Below, one piece after another: positions 17,593-27,800 of a stretch of DNA of 64,000 bases (positions are counted from its first letter, which is position 1; every line of letters starts with the position of its first letter). The position numbers and the translations under genes are program-made. Source of the stretch: Algoriphagus sp. CAU 1675 (GTDB taxonomy: Bacteria > Bacteroidota > Bacteroidia > Cytophagales > Cyclobacteriaceae); assembly GCF_029222925.1 (NCBI RefSeq), contig NZ_JARHUI010000005.1:1-64000 (forward strand), written 5' to 3'. Under the pieces are notes generated by a model. That model ran no database searches. It saw only the letters and a list, made by a program, of their open reading frames with translations, and was not told the DNA's origin.

Positions 17593-19599
17593 ATGGGAAC
17601 ATCCACCACTGAAAGCCAAAAACTGACTTTTGACCGAAAAAATCTCAGCGATCAAAAACTTCTAGAACTCTACGAATCCTTGCTTATGCCAAGGAGAATT
17701 GAAGAAAAAATGCTGATTCTTCTGCGTCAGGGAAGAATTTCAAAGTGGTTCAGTGGCTGGGGTCAGGAAGCCATTTCCATAGGAGCGGTCAATGCGCTCC
17801 ATTCAGACGAGTTCATCCTTCCCATGCATCGAAATCTGGGAATTTTCACAGGAAGAAACATTCCTCTGCATAGGCTATTCGCCCAGTTTCAAGGAAAAAA
17901 ATCAGGATTCACCAAGGGCAGGGACCGTTCTTTTCACTTCGGCTCCATCAAACATCACATTGTCGGAATGATTTCTCACCTCGGCCCCCAGTTGGCTATT
18001 GCCGATGGGATTGCCCTTGCCAACAAACTATCAGAAGAACAGAAAGTGACCTTGGTATTCTCAGGGGATGGAGCAAGCTCCGAAGGAGATTTTCATGAAG
18101 GGCTTAATGTGGCCGCCGTTTGGAAACTTCCCGTGATCTTTGTGGTAGAGCATAATGGATATGGGCTTTCGACTCCTAGTGAGGAGCAGTTTGCTTTTCA
18201 ATATTTTACAGAAAAAGGCCCTGGATACGGTATGGAGGCAATTCGTATTCAGGGCAACAACATTCTAGATGTCTATCAGACCCTGGTCGATCTGGCTGAA
18301 GATATCCGGAAAAACCCACGTCCGGTATTGGTGGAAGCCATCACCTTCCGGATGCGGGGCCATGAAGAGGCCTCAGGTACCAAGTACGTCCCAAAACAAT
18401 TGATGGAAGATTGGGCAAAGTTAGACCCTGTGGACAACTATGAAGCCTATTTGGAATCCATAGGAGTACTTGACTCCAAGACCAAGGAACACATCAATCA
18501 AAAAATCAAAAATGCCATTAACGAGGGATTGGAAATTGCCTTTGCAGAAGAAGCCATAGAGCCGAATCTAGAGGAGGAATTACGAGATCTATATTTCCCA
18601 TTTCAACAAACTGTCCAATCACCAACCGGCACCAAAACTTCAGAAAAACGCTTTGTGGATGCCATCAGCGACGGGCTTCGACAATCCATGGAGAAATACC
18701 CCAACCTGATTTTGATGGGGCAGGATATCGGGGAATATGGAGGAGTATTCAAAATCACGGATGGGTTCAAAAAAGCCTTTGGAGCCGGGCGGGTCAGGAA
18801 CACCCCACTTTGCGAAAGTGCCATTATCGGCGCAGGACTTGGACTTTCTATCAAAGGCTTCAAAGCTATGGTAGAAATGCAATTTGCGGATTTTGTCTCA
18901 GTGGGCTTCAATCAGATTGTGAACAACCTGGCAAAAATCCATTACCGTTGGGGTCAAAACGCGGATGTAGTCATTCGGATGCCCACAGGAGCCGGAATGG
19001 CCGCAGGCCCTTTTCATTCCCAGTCCAATGAAGCTTGGTTTTTCCACACTCCTGGACTGAAGATCGTCTACCCTTCCAACCCATATGATGCCAAAGGATT
19101 ATTAAATGCGGCATTGGAAGACCCCAATCCCTACCTTTATTTCGAACATAAAGGTTTGTACCGCTCTATCAGCGCAGAGATTCCCGAGGAATACTATACT
19201 GTAGAAATCGGAAAAGCAAAGTTGGAACGAGAGGGCCAGCAAGTCTCTGTCCTTACCTACGGGATGGGAGTTCACTGGGCCAAAAAGGCCGTGGAAGAAA
19301 TGGGAATTGATGCGGATATTCTGGATCTGAGAACCCTCCTTCCCTGGGATCAGGAAGCCGTAAAAGCTACAGTCAAAAAAACCGGGAAAGTCATTTTCCT
19401 TCAGGAAGACACCCTGACAGGCGGAATCGGAGCGGAAATCTGTGCTTGGATTTCGGAACATTGTTTTGAATTCTTGGATGCTCCGGTGATGCGGGAAGGT
19501 AGTTTGGACACGCCTGTACCTTTTGCCCCGAATCTGGAAAAACAGTTTTTGCCAGAAGCTAGATTTAAGAAAAAGTTGGAGAACTTGGTAGCCTTCTAA
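17593..19599 (+). CDS. Fused alpha-beta E1 component of a 2-oxoacid dehydrogenase complex
   Basis: 668 aa. The N-terminal half is an E1-alpha domain: the thiamine-diphosphate motif starts at GDGASSEGDFHEG (158-170) and ends at EHNGYG (about 187-192). The C-terminal half (about 345-668) is an E1-beta domain (GQDIGEYGGVFKIT, EMQFADFV, QEDTLTGGIGAEI). It decarboxylates a branched-chain 2-oxoacid or pyruvate and passes the acyl group to a lipoyl E2, which is not in the window. The ATG at 17593 is preferred; the in-frame TTG at 17575 directly abuts the -7 element and would be untranscribed. Fusion of the two E1 chains is usual in Bacteroidota. Confidence 0.9.
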   Translation: MGTSTTESQKLTFDRKNLSDQKLLELYESLLMPRRIEEKMLILLRQGRISKWFSGWGQEAISIGAVNALHSDEFILPMHRNLGIFTGRNIPLHRLFAQFQGKKSGFTKGRDRSFHFGSIKHHIVGMISHLGPQLAIADGIALANKLSEEQKVTLVFSGDGASSEGDFHEGLNVAAVWKLPVIFVVEHNGYGLSTPSEEQFAFQYFTEKGPGYGMEAIRIQGNNILDVYQTLVDLAEDIRKNPRPVLVEAITFRMRGHEEASGTKYVPKQLMEDWAKLDPVDNYEAYLESIGVLDSKTKEHINQKIKNAINEGLEIAFAEEAIEPNLEEELRDLYFPFQQTVQSPTGTKTSEKRFVDAISDGLRQSMEKYPNLILMGQDIGEYGGVFKITDGFKKAFGAGRVRNTPLCESAIIGAGLGLSIKGFKAMVEMQFADFVSVGFNQIVNNLAKIHYRWGQNADVVIRMPTGAGMAAGPFHSQSNEAWFFHTPGLKIVYPSNPYDAKGLLNAALEDPNPYLYFEHKGLYRSISAEIPEEYYTVEIGKAKLEREGQQVSVLTYGMGVHWAKKAVEEMGIDADILDLRTLLPWDQEAVKATVKKTGKVIFLQEDTLTGGIGAEICAWISEHCFEFLDAPVMREGSLDTPVPFAPNLEKQFLPEARFKKKLENLVAF

Positions 19600-19655
19600 A
19601 ATTTTTAGTAAACAGTGGGAGAAAACTTTCGTAAAAAAGAAGAAAGTTCAAGTCT

Positions 19656-20339
19656 ATGCGAAAACTTCTTTTTTTACCCCTACTTTTTTTTGCGCTGACC
19701 GCAAAAGCCCAATTTTTTCTAGCCGGAGGATTTTTCAATGGATCTCTTCCTGTTGGCAAATTAAAAACTGAAACCGAATCCCTGTTTTTCCCGACCATCT
19801 CAGGGATTTTCTTGTATGAATTCCGGACTGCTCCTCTTCAGGTAGGATTGGAACTGGGCTATGGAATCTACGGCTCCCAACTGGAGAAAAGAACCGATTT
19901 ATATGCAGGCCTTTCGGACGAACTACGACTCAGAAGAAATAATAATCTCGCTACCGGAATGGCAGCAATTCGATACCTGCCATCGGTCAATACCAAATTA
20001 ACCCCCTTTGTCGAGGCGCAGTTTGGGGCGAATTATCTCTATACGCGCTATAAAATCCGAGAAACCATACTCTCAGAGGAAAATATAGAAAGTGGTAAAG
20101 ACATTGAGGACTGGGCACTAGCCTATCGGATAGGAGGAGGAATTCAAATTCCTCTCGATGAATTTCTACGACTGGAAATACGGGCTACCCTACAGGATGG
20201 GAACTCTGTACGCTTTCTACAGCGAGGAGATGTAACCTACCTGCCCGATGAAGGGATTTTCGATTATAATTTCAGAAGAAGCCCTTTGCAATACATGACC
20301 TTTTCCATTGGGCTGATTCACTATGATTTGTTTTATTAA
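19656..20339 (+). CDS. Predicted outer-membrane beta-barrel protein
   Basis: 227 aa. Signal peptide MRKLLFLPLLFFALTAKAQ, then alternating aromatic/hydrophobic strands with Gly-rich turns (LQVGLELGYGIYGS, FVEAQFGANYLYTRYKI, YRIGGGIQIPL) ending in aromatic residues (SIGLIHYDLFY), the C-terminal signature of an outer-membrane barrel. Probably 8-10 strands. No function assignable. 56 bp downstream of the E1 gene on the same strand. Confidence 0.72.
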   Translation: MRKLLFLPLLFFALTAKAQFFLAGGFFNGSLPVGKLKTETESLFFPTISGIFLYEFRTAPLQVGLELGYGIYGSQLEKRTDLYAGLSDELRLRRNNNLATGMAAIRYLPSVNTKLTPFVEAQFGANYLYTRYKIRETILSEENIESGKDIEDWALAYRIGGGIQIPLDEFLRLEIRATLQDGNSVRFLQRGDVTYLPDEGIFDYNFRRSPLQYMTFSIGLIHYDLFY

Positions 20340-20341
20340 AA

Positions 20342-20491
20342 TCACGCAAGCCAGTCTTTTAAAAAAGCATCATAACCCTCCCCAAAACTCGGGTTCAACA
20401 TACTGATTACTTTTAAAGTATTCCCCTGCTTCTCTTTTTTATTGACCAAAAAATCAATCCTGCAATCAATATATGTAACCCTATTAAAGAA
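20342..20491 (-). pseudogene. In-frame C-terminal-like remnant after the stop of the propeller lipoprotein
   Basis: Directly after the TAA of the 20492-21616 gene, the same reading frame stays open for 49 sense codons and ends at TGA (20342-20344). The translation is protein-like, with FNRVTYIDCRIDFLVNKK and NPSFGEGYDAFLKDWLA. It has no start codon of its own near the beginning. It may be the lost C-terminus of the lipoprotein, a leftover of another gene, or chance. The stretch is otherwise without genes or an obvious terminator. Confidence 0.35.
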
Positions 20492-21616
20492 TTACTTCTC
20501 CAGCCTTCCATATAAAATCACAGGATTAGACTCCTCCTTTAAAGACCTCAATTGGCTTTTTATCTCTGGAGAAGTCTCAAGCTGATCAATCACTTCTAGG
20601 AGTGCCGGAGCATATGCTATAAAAAGCAAATGGTTATTTTCCAATCCAAAGGGTGAATAATACTGGGGTTCCATTTCCTCATCAACGGGATAAATCCTTT
20701 CGCTCCCTATCTCCCGATTCAGCACATATATTTTTCTCTGACGTTCCCCCTCCCTTTGAAAAACAACATCTGCAACCAAATATTCCTTGGATTCAAAAAG
20801 GTTAACCAAGTCCCCAAAACCATTTTGATTAATCCGCTGAAACCACTGCATTGGATCCTCGATTTCCCATGTCTCATCAGGAATCGTAAAAGTCCCAAAA
20901 TCAAACTGGTAAGCCAATTCTAAGCTATCCTTTCCAATCATATTAACTATGGGAAATAACGGGTCCCTGACCAGTAACCTACCATCCCCCTCAAAAATTG
21001 ACTGTTCTTGAAATGGAATTAATTCTTCATTAAAATCATTAATCATCCAATTTGACACTACTTTCCCCTCAGGACTGGCAAGCCGAAGTCGATAATCCCC
21101 AACAGCTCTATTAAAGCCCGAATACAACCAAAATGTCCCATCAGTATTGGGGTAAAATGAAAAGCCACTTGCCTCCACGTAAATCTGTTTTACCATTTGA
21201 TGATCGGTAACTGAAAAAAAACTCAACATCTCCTTTTCTCCAATTCCGGTCATTAATATCAGGCTATCCTCTTTTACCCGAAACTCATCAAACCTAGGAA
21301 TCTGTCCAGGAGCATCCCCTATCTCTACGATCCTCCCCAAATGTTCTCCATCAAGTGAAAAATGATGGATTGCCTTGGCTCCACCATAATTGGATACAAA
21401 GAATCCATGCCTAGAACTCACAGTTCGGAGTTCGCTTCCCAGAAACTCTAGACTGTCCGACCCCAAAAGTACGGCCTTATCAATCAATAGCTTTGTTTCC
21501 TGAACCGGTACATCCTCTAGGGAAATGATTTTGGGAACCTTTGAACTCGTTTCTGGTGAACCACATGAAAAAGCTACCACACTAAAAATCACAAGCACTC
21601 TTTTTAAAACAGTCAT
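20492..21616 (-). CDS. Six-bladed beta-propeller lipoprotein
   Basis: 374 aa with lipoprotein signal VLVIFSVVAFSC (Cys about 18). The mature part resembles the 6-bladed propeller family of Bacteroidota: repeated blades such as HHFSLDGEHLGRIVEIGDAPGQIP and YRLRLASPEGKVVSNWMI. Function unknown; such proteins are surface or periplasmic and are often paired with small secreted peptides. It lies 64 bp downstream of the two-permease RND operon on the same strand. The frame continues open for 49 codons past the stop. Confidence 0.75.
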   Translation of the reverse strand: MTVLKRVLVIFSVVAFSCGSPETSSKVPKIISLEDVPVQETKLLIDKAVLLGSDSLEFLGSELRTVSSRHGFFVSNYGGAKAIHHFSLDGEHLGRIVEIGDAPGQIPRFDEFRVKEDSLILMTGIGEKEMLSFFSVTDHQMVKQIYVEASGFSFYPNTDGTFWLYSGFNRAVGDYRLRLASPEGKVVSNWMINDFNEELIPFQEQSIFEGDGRLLVRDPLFPIVNMIGKDSLELAYQFDFGTFTIPDETWEIEDPMQWFQRINQNGFGDLVNLFESKEYLVADVVFQREGERQRKIYVLNREIGSERIYPVDEEMEPQYYSPFGLENNHLLFIAYAPALLEVIDQLETSPEIKSQLRSLKEESNPVILYGRLEK

Positions 21617-21680
21617 ACTTTTTCAGTTTGATTAGCTATCATTCTAAAATTTAATCGAAAGCCCTCTTGACAGTCAGTCC

Positions 21681-24600
21681 TTACCTCCTCTTCCAAAACT
21701 TCCAACCTCTCTTTCCTTTTACTGGTTTGGAGGGTAGTTCCATGGCTTTAAGACTCGAAACCATTTCCTTTCGCCAAAGAAAAACGGGCAAAGCCCAAAA
21801 TACTCCGACCATACTGAAAACCAATCCCCCAATCGTTCCAATCGCGAGTGAAAACCAGAAAATCTCATTTTGGCCTTCCATGATAAACGGGATCAAACCA
21901 AAGCAAGTGGACAGAATGGTCAGTAGGATCGGGATGGCTTTTCCTGCCACCGATTTGAGTACATTTCGATTGTACTGACCCATTGAGCGGTTGTTTAGGT
22001 CATTGACGATAAAAATCCCGGCATTTACCGCCAAGCCTCCCAGCATCACAAAAGCAGCATACCCTCCCTGATCGAAGTAAAAGTCAAAGAGGGAAAAGAT
22101 CAGAAACAAGCCAATAAAACTGATTGGAATTATGGCGATGATATAGACCGGCTGCTTGAGATTCTCAAACAGAACCGCACAAATCATGAAAATCCCCACT
22201 ATCAAAAAGGCTAGCAGGGAATACTGCCGCTTGGCTTTTTCATAATTGAATGACCAGGTCTGTTTATCAGCTGTATAACCAATGGGCATGATTTGTTTCA
22301 TTTCCTCCAGAACCTCATCCAAGTATTCATTGCCAAATTTTCCAGATCCCATATACTCAAAGGCCACTGCACGGATATACTGCCGGTCCTCCTTATTGAG
22401 GGCATTGGTCGTTGTTTCTTTAGTTAAAGTACCATAATCCGATATTTTGAAAATTCGGTTTCCCCCACTGATCAGTCCCTTTTGTTCCAGATCGAATTTG
22501 CTGAAGTCGCTGGCATTGGTTTCCCGGATGACCATTCCGTAGTTTTTGTCCTCAAGGGTCAGTAAGCCAGTGGATCCCTGAGGTTTACTGAGGTCCAACA
22601 TGGTATTGATCAGTTCGTACTGATTGGTTTGCCCCAGGGCAATTTGGTTTTGATCCAGACGCAGCACATACTCCTCGGTTTTTTGCTCGTTCCACCCTAA
22701 GCGCTCATTGGTGTTTACCTCCTGAATCCGCTTATGCTTCAGCAGCTTTTCAGCCAGAATATTGGCCTGACGTTCCAGTTCATCAAAATTATACCCCTTC
22801 ATGGTCACTCGGAAGGAAGGAATCCCTTCTCCTCCTCCCCCAGTATAAAAGCCCTGTCCTACGCCATAGATATTCCATTGCGCACCGCTCCAGTCCGTTG
22901 ATTTGACAGAAAGTTTGCCCTTAAGCTGATAAGGCAAAGCTGAATGTTCATAGGCTTCCTTGAAGGTGATGATTATCTGCCCTCTTTGACCAGACTGTAC
23001 GTAGGTGACAAACTGATCAATCCCTTCCACATCCTTCAGATAGGCTTCAAACTCCCGCATGATGAAGTCCATTTGCTCCAGAGTATTGCCAAATGGCAAG
23101 CGCGCAGATATATAGAGCCGGGTTTTTTCAGCCTCCCTATAGGAGCTTTTTTCAAATACCCCCCGCACAAACATTCTGAGAGAACCTCCCAATGCCTTAT
23201 CCACATAGGGTCTGATTTCCTCCTGATAAAAAGTATTTCCCACGGTCTTATTGTACCATTCCTGCCCTTCCCACTTTGCAGGCAAATAAAAAACCGGGAT
23301 TCCAAATAAGAGAATCAACAGGAAAACAAATGCTTTTCGATAGCGAACCGTCCAAACAATGCCCTTCTCATAACGATGCAGGCTTCTGACCCGTTTTCTG
23401 AGTTTTCCAATACTCAGTTTTCGCCCTTTTTTCGCAGACTCCTTGAATAGCACTTCGTAAAATGCAGGGGTAAAAAAGAGGGCGATCAGTAAGGAAATTC
23501 CCAACATCACTGAGACCACAATGGAAAATTCGGTCAGATTTCTCTGGTCCTCTTCAGGCAGAAAAAAGACAATCATCAAGGCGGCAATGGTAGTCAGAGA
23601 GGCCGCCAAAAGTGCCAAGAAGACACGGCGGTTTCTATGCTTGTGCAAATGATCGATCATGATGATGGCATTATCCACGATCAAACCAAAGCTGATAGTC
23701 AGTCCTGCCAGAGAATACAAATGAATATCTACCTTGAGAAAATACAGGATTATGGCACAAAGACTCAGGTTGACCAAAATCCCCAGAAAGAGAATACTCA
23801 GATACTTTAGATTTCTGTTGATCAAGAAGATAAAGAGGATCAGGATCAGAATGGAGAGCCCGGAGCGTTGATAGATTTTATCTAGTTCTTTTTCCAGAAA
23901 CTCCGTTTCATCATTTTCAAGTCGTACTTCAAACCCAGCAGGGAGCAAAACCCGGGAATTTTCAACTGCAGCTTTTAGGTTTTTGGCCAACAGGACCTTA
24001 TTTACCCCTTCTCTGTTGAAAATGGAAAGTGTCACCGAGTTATTGCCATTGATACGATAATAACTGGAAGGCTCGGCCTCTTCAAGAGTGAGCTTGGCTA
24101 CATCTCTCAGCAATACATCCATTCCCTGGACTTGCCCCACTCTCAGCGTTTCGAGTTGACTCAAGTCCTTCAAGGAGCGGTCAACTTGGACAAAAAGAGT
24201 CTGTCCCTGATTGTTGAGTACTGAGCCGGGAAAATCCCTTCCGAAGGCCTGATTGATCCGGGAACTCAACTGGCTCCGGGTCAATCCAAAGGCCTGAAGC
24301 TTTTGCACATCAAAAGTTACATAGACCTGCAAATCTGTTGCCCCCCGGATGGTGACTTCCTCGACTTCCTCAAATCGGGTAATGGCAGGCTTGAGTATAT
24401 CTTCGGTGATCTTTTTGATTTCAAAAGCCGCAAAGGGCCCATTGACCGAATATGTCAGAACAGGAGTTTTAAAATCATTCCTGGATTCGGAAGTCTGGGT
24501 CACTAAAGGATAAGAGACCCGGGAGTCGAGTTGGGGATAAATCTGCCGTATCAAGGCGGAAACCTCAAACTTCTTGAGTTCCATATCTGCATTTTTGTCA

Positions 24601-24860
24601 AAGCGAAGAGTGATGGAACCCCGGTCGTAATTGGAAACTGAATTGATTTTTTTGAGTTCCGAAAGCTGGGAAAAAACCCCTTCCAATGGGGAAGTCGCCA
24701 GCTTTTCGATTATCTCAGGAGAAGACCTTGGGACCCCGTAGGAAATGGTAAGAACGGGTTCCCGCTCCCTGGGATTCAAGTCCACAGAAAGCAAAGGAAC
24801 TACGGCAATTCCCATAATTGCCAAAACCACAAAAGCCACTAAAACGCGAAACGGAGTCAT
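21681..24860 (-). CDS. RND transporter permease, second of a pair, divergent proton-relay residues
   Basis: 1059 aa with RND architecture: N-terminal TM, large periplasmic loop, TM4 FGLIVDNAIIMIDH and a second symmetrical half. In TM4 only one Asp (396) is present, followed by Asn397, where AcrB has Asp-Asp. In TM10 the equivalent of GKNAVLIVEF reads LAVNAGIFIVND, so the Lys is absent. Start MTPFRVLVAFVVLA lies 1 bp after the stop of the sister permease (24862). It probably forms a mixed trimer with that subunit, as MdtBC does. Substrate unknown. Confidence 0.88.
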   Translation of the reverse strand: MTPFRVLVAFVVLAIMGIAVVPLLSVDLNPREREPVLTISYGVPRSSPEIIEKLATSPLEGVFSQLSELKKINSVSNYDRGSITLRFDKNADMELKKFEVSALIRQIYPQLDSRVSYPLVTQTSESRNDFKTPVLTYSVNGPFAAFEIKKITEDILKPAITRFEEVEEVTIRGATDLQVYVTFDVQKLQAFGLTRSQLSSRINQAFGRDFPGSVLNNQGQTLFVQVDRSLKDLSQLETLRVGQVQGMDVLLRDVAKLTLEEAEPSSYYRINGNNSVTLSIFNREGVNKVLLAKNLKAAVENSRVLLPAGFEVRLENDETEFLEKELDKIYQRSGLSILILILFIFLINRNLKYLSILFLGILVNLSLCAIILYFLKVDIHLYSLAGLTISFGLIVDNAIIMIDHLHKHRNRRVFLALLAASLTTIAALMIVFFLPEEDQRNLTEFSIVVSVMLGISLLIALFFTPAFYEVLFKESAKKGRKLSIGKLRKRVRSLHRYEKGIVWTVRYRKAFVFLLILLFGIPVFYLPAKWEGQEWYNKTVGNTFYQEEIRPYVDKALGGSLRMFVRGVFEKSSYREAEKTRLYISARLPFGNTLEQMDFIMREFEAYLKDVEGIDQFVTYVQSGQRGQIIITFKEAYEHSALPYQLKGKLSVKSTDWSGAQWNIYGVGQGFYTGGGGEGIPSFRVTMKGYNFDELERQANILAEKLLKHKRIQEVNTNERLGWNEQKTEEYVLRLDQNQIALGQTNQYELINTMLDLSKPQGSTGLLTLEDKNYGMVIRETNASDFSKFDLEQKGLISGGNRIFKISDYGTLTKETTTNALNKEDRQYIRAVAFEYMGSGKFGNEYLDEVLEEMKQIMPIGYTADKQTWSFNYEKAKRQYSLLAFLIVGIFMICAVLFENLKQPVYIIAIIPISFIGLFLIFSLFDFYFDQGGYAAFVMLGGLAVNAGIFIVNDLNNRSMGQYNRNVLKSVAGKAIPILLTILSTCFGLIPFIMEGQNEIFWFSLAIGTIGGLVFSMVGVFWALPVFLWRKEMVSSLKAMELPSKPVKGKRGWKFWKRR

Positions 24861-24861
24861 A

Positions 24862-27800
24862 TTATCCCTCCTTCAAACTTTTCTTGGACACAAAAAACCA
24901 GTAGGCCAATGGCACAAAATACAGGGCAGTCAAAGTACCGATCGTCAAGCCCCCTATTACGGAGTATACCAATGGACGCTGCAAATCCGCTCCCAGCCCC
25001 GCACTGAAAATGATCGGAATCAGAGCCAGGATAGTCGTAATCGAAGTCATCAGAATGGGCTTCAAACGGATCTGCCCTGCCTTATGCAATGCTAACTCCA
25101 AATTCTCCAGAGGAGAGCCTTCCTCCCTTTCTCCAAACTCCTTTCTCAGACGATTGATAGTGTCGATTTTCAAAATCGCATCATTGACCATAATCCCCAG
25201 CATCACCACCAGTCCAATGGCAGACATCACATTCAGAGTGGCCCCAGCAAGCCAAATCACGAAAAACGCCCCACCGATTCCCAAGGGAAGAGTCAATACA
25301 ACAATCAGAGGCTGAATGAAACTTTCGAACTGGGCGGCCAGAATAAAATAGAGCAGCAGAACCGCGATTGCCAGAATCCCAATCAACTGACGGATGTTTT
25401 GCTTGTCTTTTAAATATTGGCCCACAAGGGTAACACCCAAATTTTTATCCGCTCCCCAAAGTATGTACTCGGAATTGAATTGGTCCGGATTTTCTGCGTT
25501 CACAAATACCGATTGAAAAATCCCACCCTTATCGGCGGTCACGTATTTGTAGTGATCTTCATATCGGAAATCCACAAATTCCCCTAAGACATAGGAAGCC
25601 GAATCGGATACATCTAAACGGGTAGTCCGTAACAAATCTTCAAAACGCTCCTGAGATTCCCTAAGACGAATAGGGGTCACTTCTCCAAAACGACGAATAT
25701 CGGTAATCGTATAGCTCCCAAAGAGCCGGGAAAGCTGTTCCTGCACCTGTTCGACCGGAATCTGGTAGGTCGCAAGGCGATCTGCCCTTAAGGTGAAAAC
25801 TACCGAAGCTTCCTTTTGAAGACCAGGCCCACGCTCCCAATTCTGCGTGGGAAACTGGCTCAACCAAGGTCCTATTTTCTCTTCCTCCACGGGTTCTTTC
25901 GAACCCAGATCTTTCCATCGAACTTCGTAATAGGGCATTGAAGAACTAAAAAGCTGATCAAAAGCATTGGGAGCATCCCCTAAGGTGAACTCAGCCAACG
26001 GATAATCCTTCCGGATGGAACCTTCCAAAATTTCCAGTTGCGATTCTTTCTCCTCCACGGTTGCAAAAAGAAAATACAACAGGGAGCGTTGAATGGAGTT
26101 TTCTCCTTCAAACAATAAAAACTGCCTTACTCCCACATCCGCTTCGGCCTGTTCGAAAGCCCCTTCCATGGATTTCATCAGAGCCATGACCCTATCCCGA
26201 TTTTCGGATGCAGAGATGGGCTCATTCCAGTCAATCTCAAGGGTAGCGTCCAATTTGTCAATTTTAGGCAAACCTTCCGTGTCCAGTAATACTCCTATGG
26301 ACAACCCCAGTGGGATTAGAAATGCAAAACCTACAATTGATAGCATTCTATTTGAATTTACAGCCGAATAGCCTTTTTCATAAAGCCCTAAGACCCGGGA
26401 AAAGAAAGGCCCTTCTTGGCTATCTTCCTTTCTCCTGCTTCTACTGAAAAAAAGAAAATACAGCATAGGCAGGAGAATAAATGCCACGCCCAAAGACACC
26501 GACAAAATCGCCGCCACGGCTACAGCCTGATCAAAAAACAAGGCACCGGAAATACCGCTCAAAAAAACCAATGGCACAAAAACAGACAAGGTGGTCAAGA
26601 CCGAACTGACCAAGGCACTCATCACCTCGTCCACACCACTGACACAGGATTCAAATAATGAAAGACCTGATTCCCGTTTCCGGGTGATATTATCCAGTAC
26701 AATAATGGCATTGTCTATCAACATGCCTATACCCAAGGCCAAACCGGAAAGGGAAATGATGTTGATCGTGATATTGAAAAAGTAAAAAACCAAGAAAGAT
26801 ATCAAAAGAGAAGATGGCAAACTGACACCGATGATCAGGGGAAGGCGGTAATCCTTCATAAAAAGAAATAGGACTCCAAAGGCAAAAATCCCCCCAAACA
26901 GCAAGGAAGTCTGCAGATTGGAGATAGCTGCATTCAAGAGATTGGACTGATCTTGTGTCAGTTCGAAATCCACCTGTGGATAATCTGTTTTGAATAGTTC
27001 CAGGGCATTTTTGAGCTCCGGCATCAGTTCGTTCATTTTGGCAGATGCCTGCTTATGAACGGTAATGACCAAAGCTTCTTTGGCTCCGTTCAAATGATAC
27101 CCGAGCATTTCTTGGGCCTCATAAGACACGGTTGCCAGTCTACCAAGGGGAATGATCGCTCCGGAAGGAATTGCGACCGGAAGACTCTCTATATCTCCGG
27201 GTGTGTCCACACGGGTGGCTAACCGCAGGTAGTAGCGAAACTGCCCGTCTTTCACCGATATTCCGGGAAGTTCCGAATTTCCTGCCTGTATAGCAGAAAT
27301 GATATTTTGTTGGGTCATCCCCAAAGCCCGAAGCTCCTCCTCTTTGGGCTCAACAGTAATAATCCTTTCTTTTTTCCCGTTGATATCTACCAAGGAAACT
27401 CCCGGGAGTTGTTCTATTCTTTTTTTAAGAACATTCTCTGCAAGCAAACTCACATCAATCGGATCTACACCGGCTTTGGGAGTGACCTGAACCCGAGCTA
27501 CGGGGATATCGGAAGTATTGATCCGAATGACTTCGGGCCTACTCAGTCCTTCCGGAAGGGAATTGGTGATGCGATCGATTTTTTCATTGACATCGATATA
27601 GGCCAGTTCCATCTGAGTGGAGTAATCAAAAGTCAGGCGAATGGTACCTACCTCAGCCCCTGCTTTGGAATCCATTTCCTCCAAGCCGTTCAGTGTGATC
27701 AGACCTTCCCGGATGGTGCTCAGTACATTTTGCTCGATGGCTTCCGGAGAGGCATTGGGGTAATTGACCTTTACTACAATCTGGGGCACATCAATGGGTG

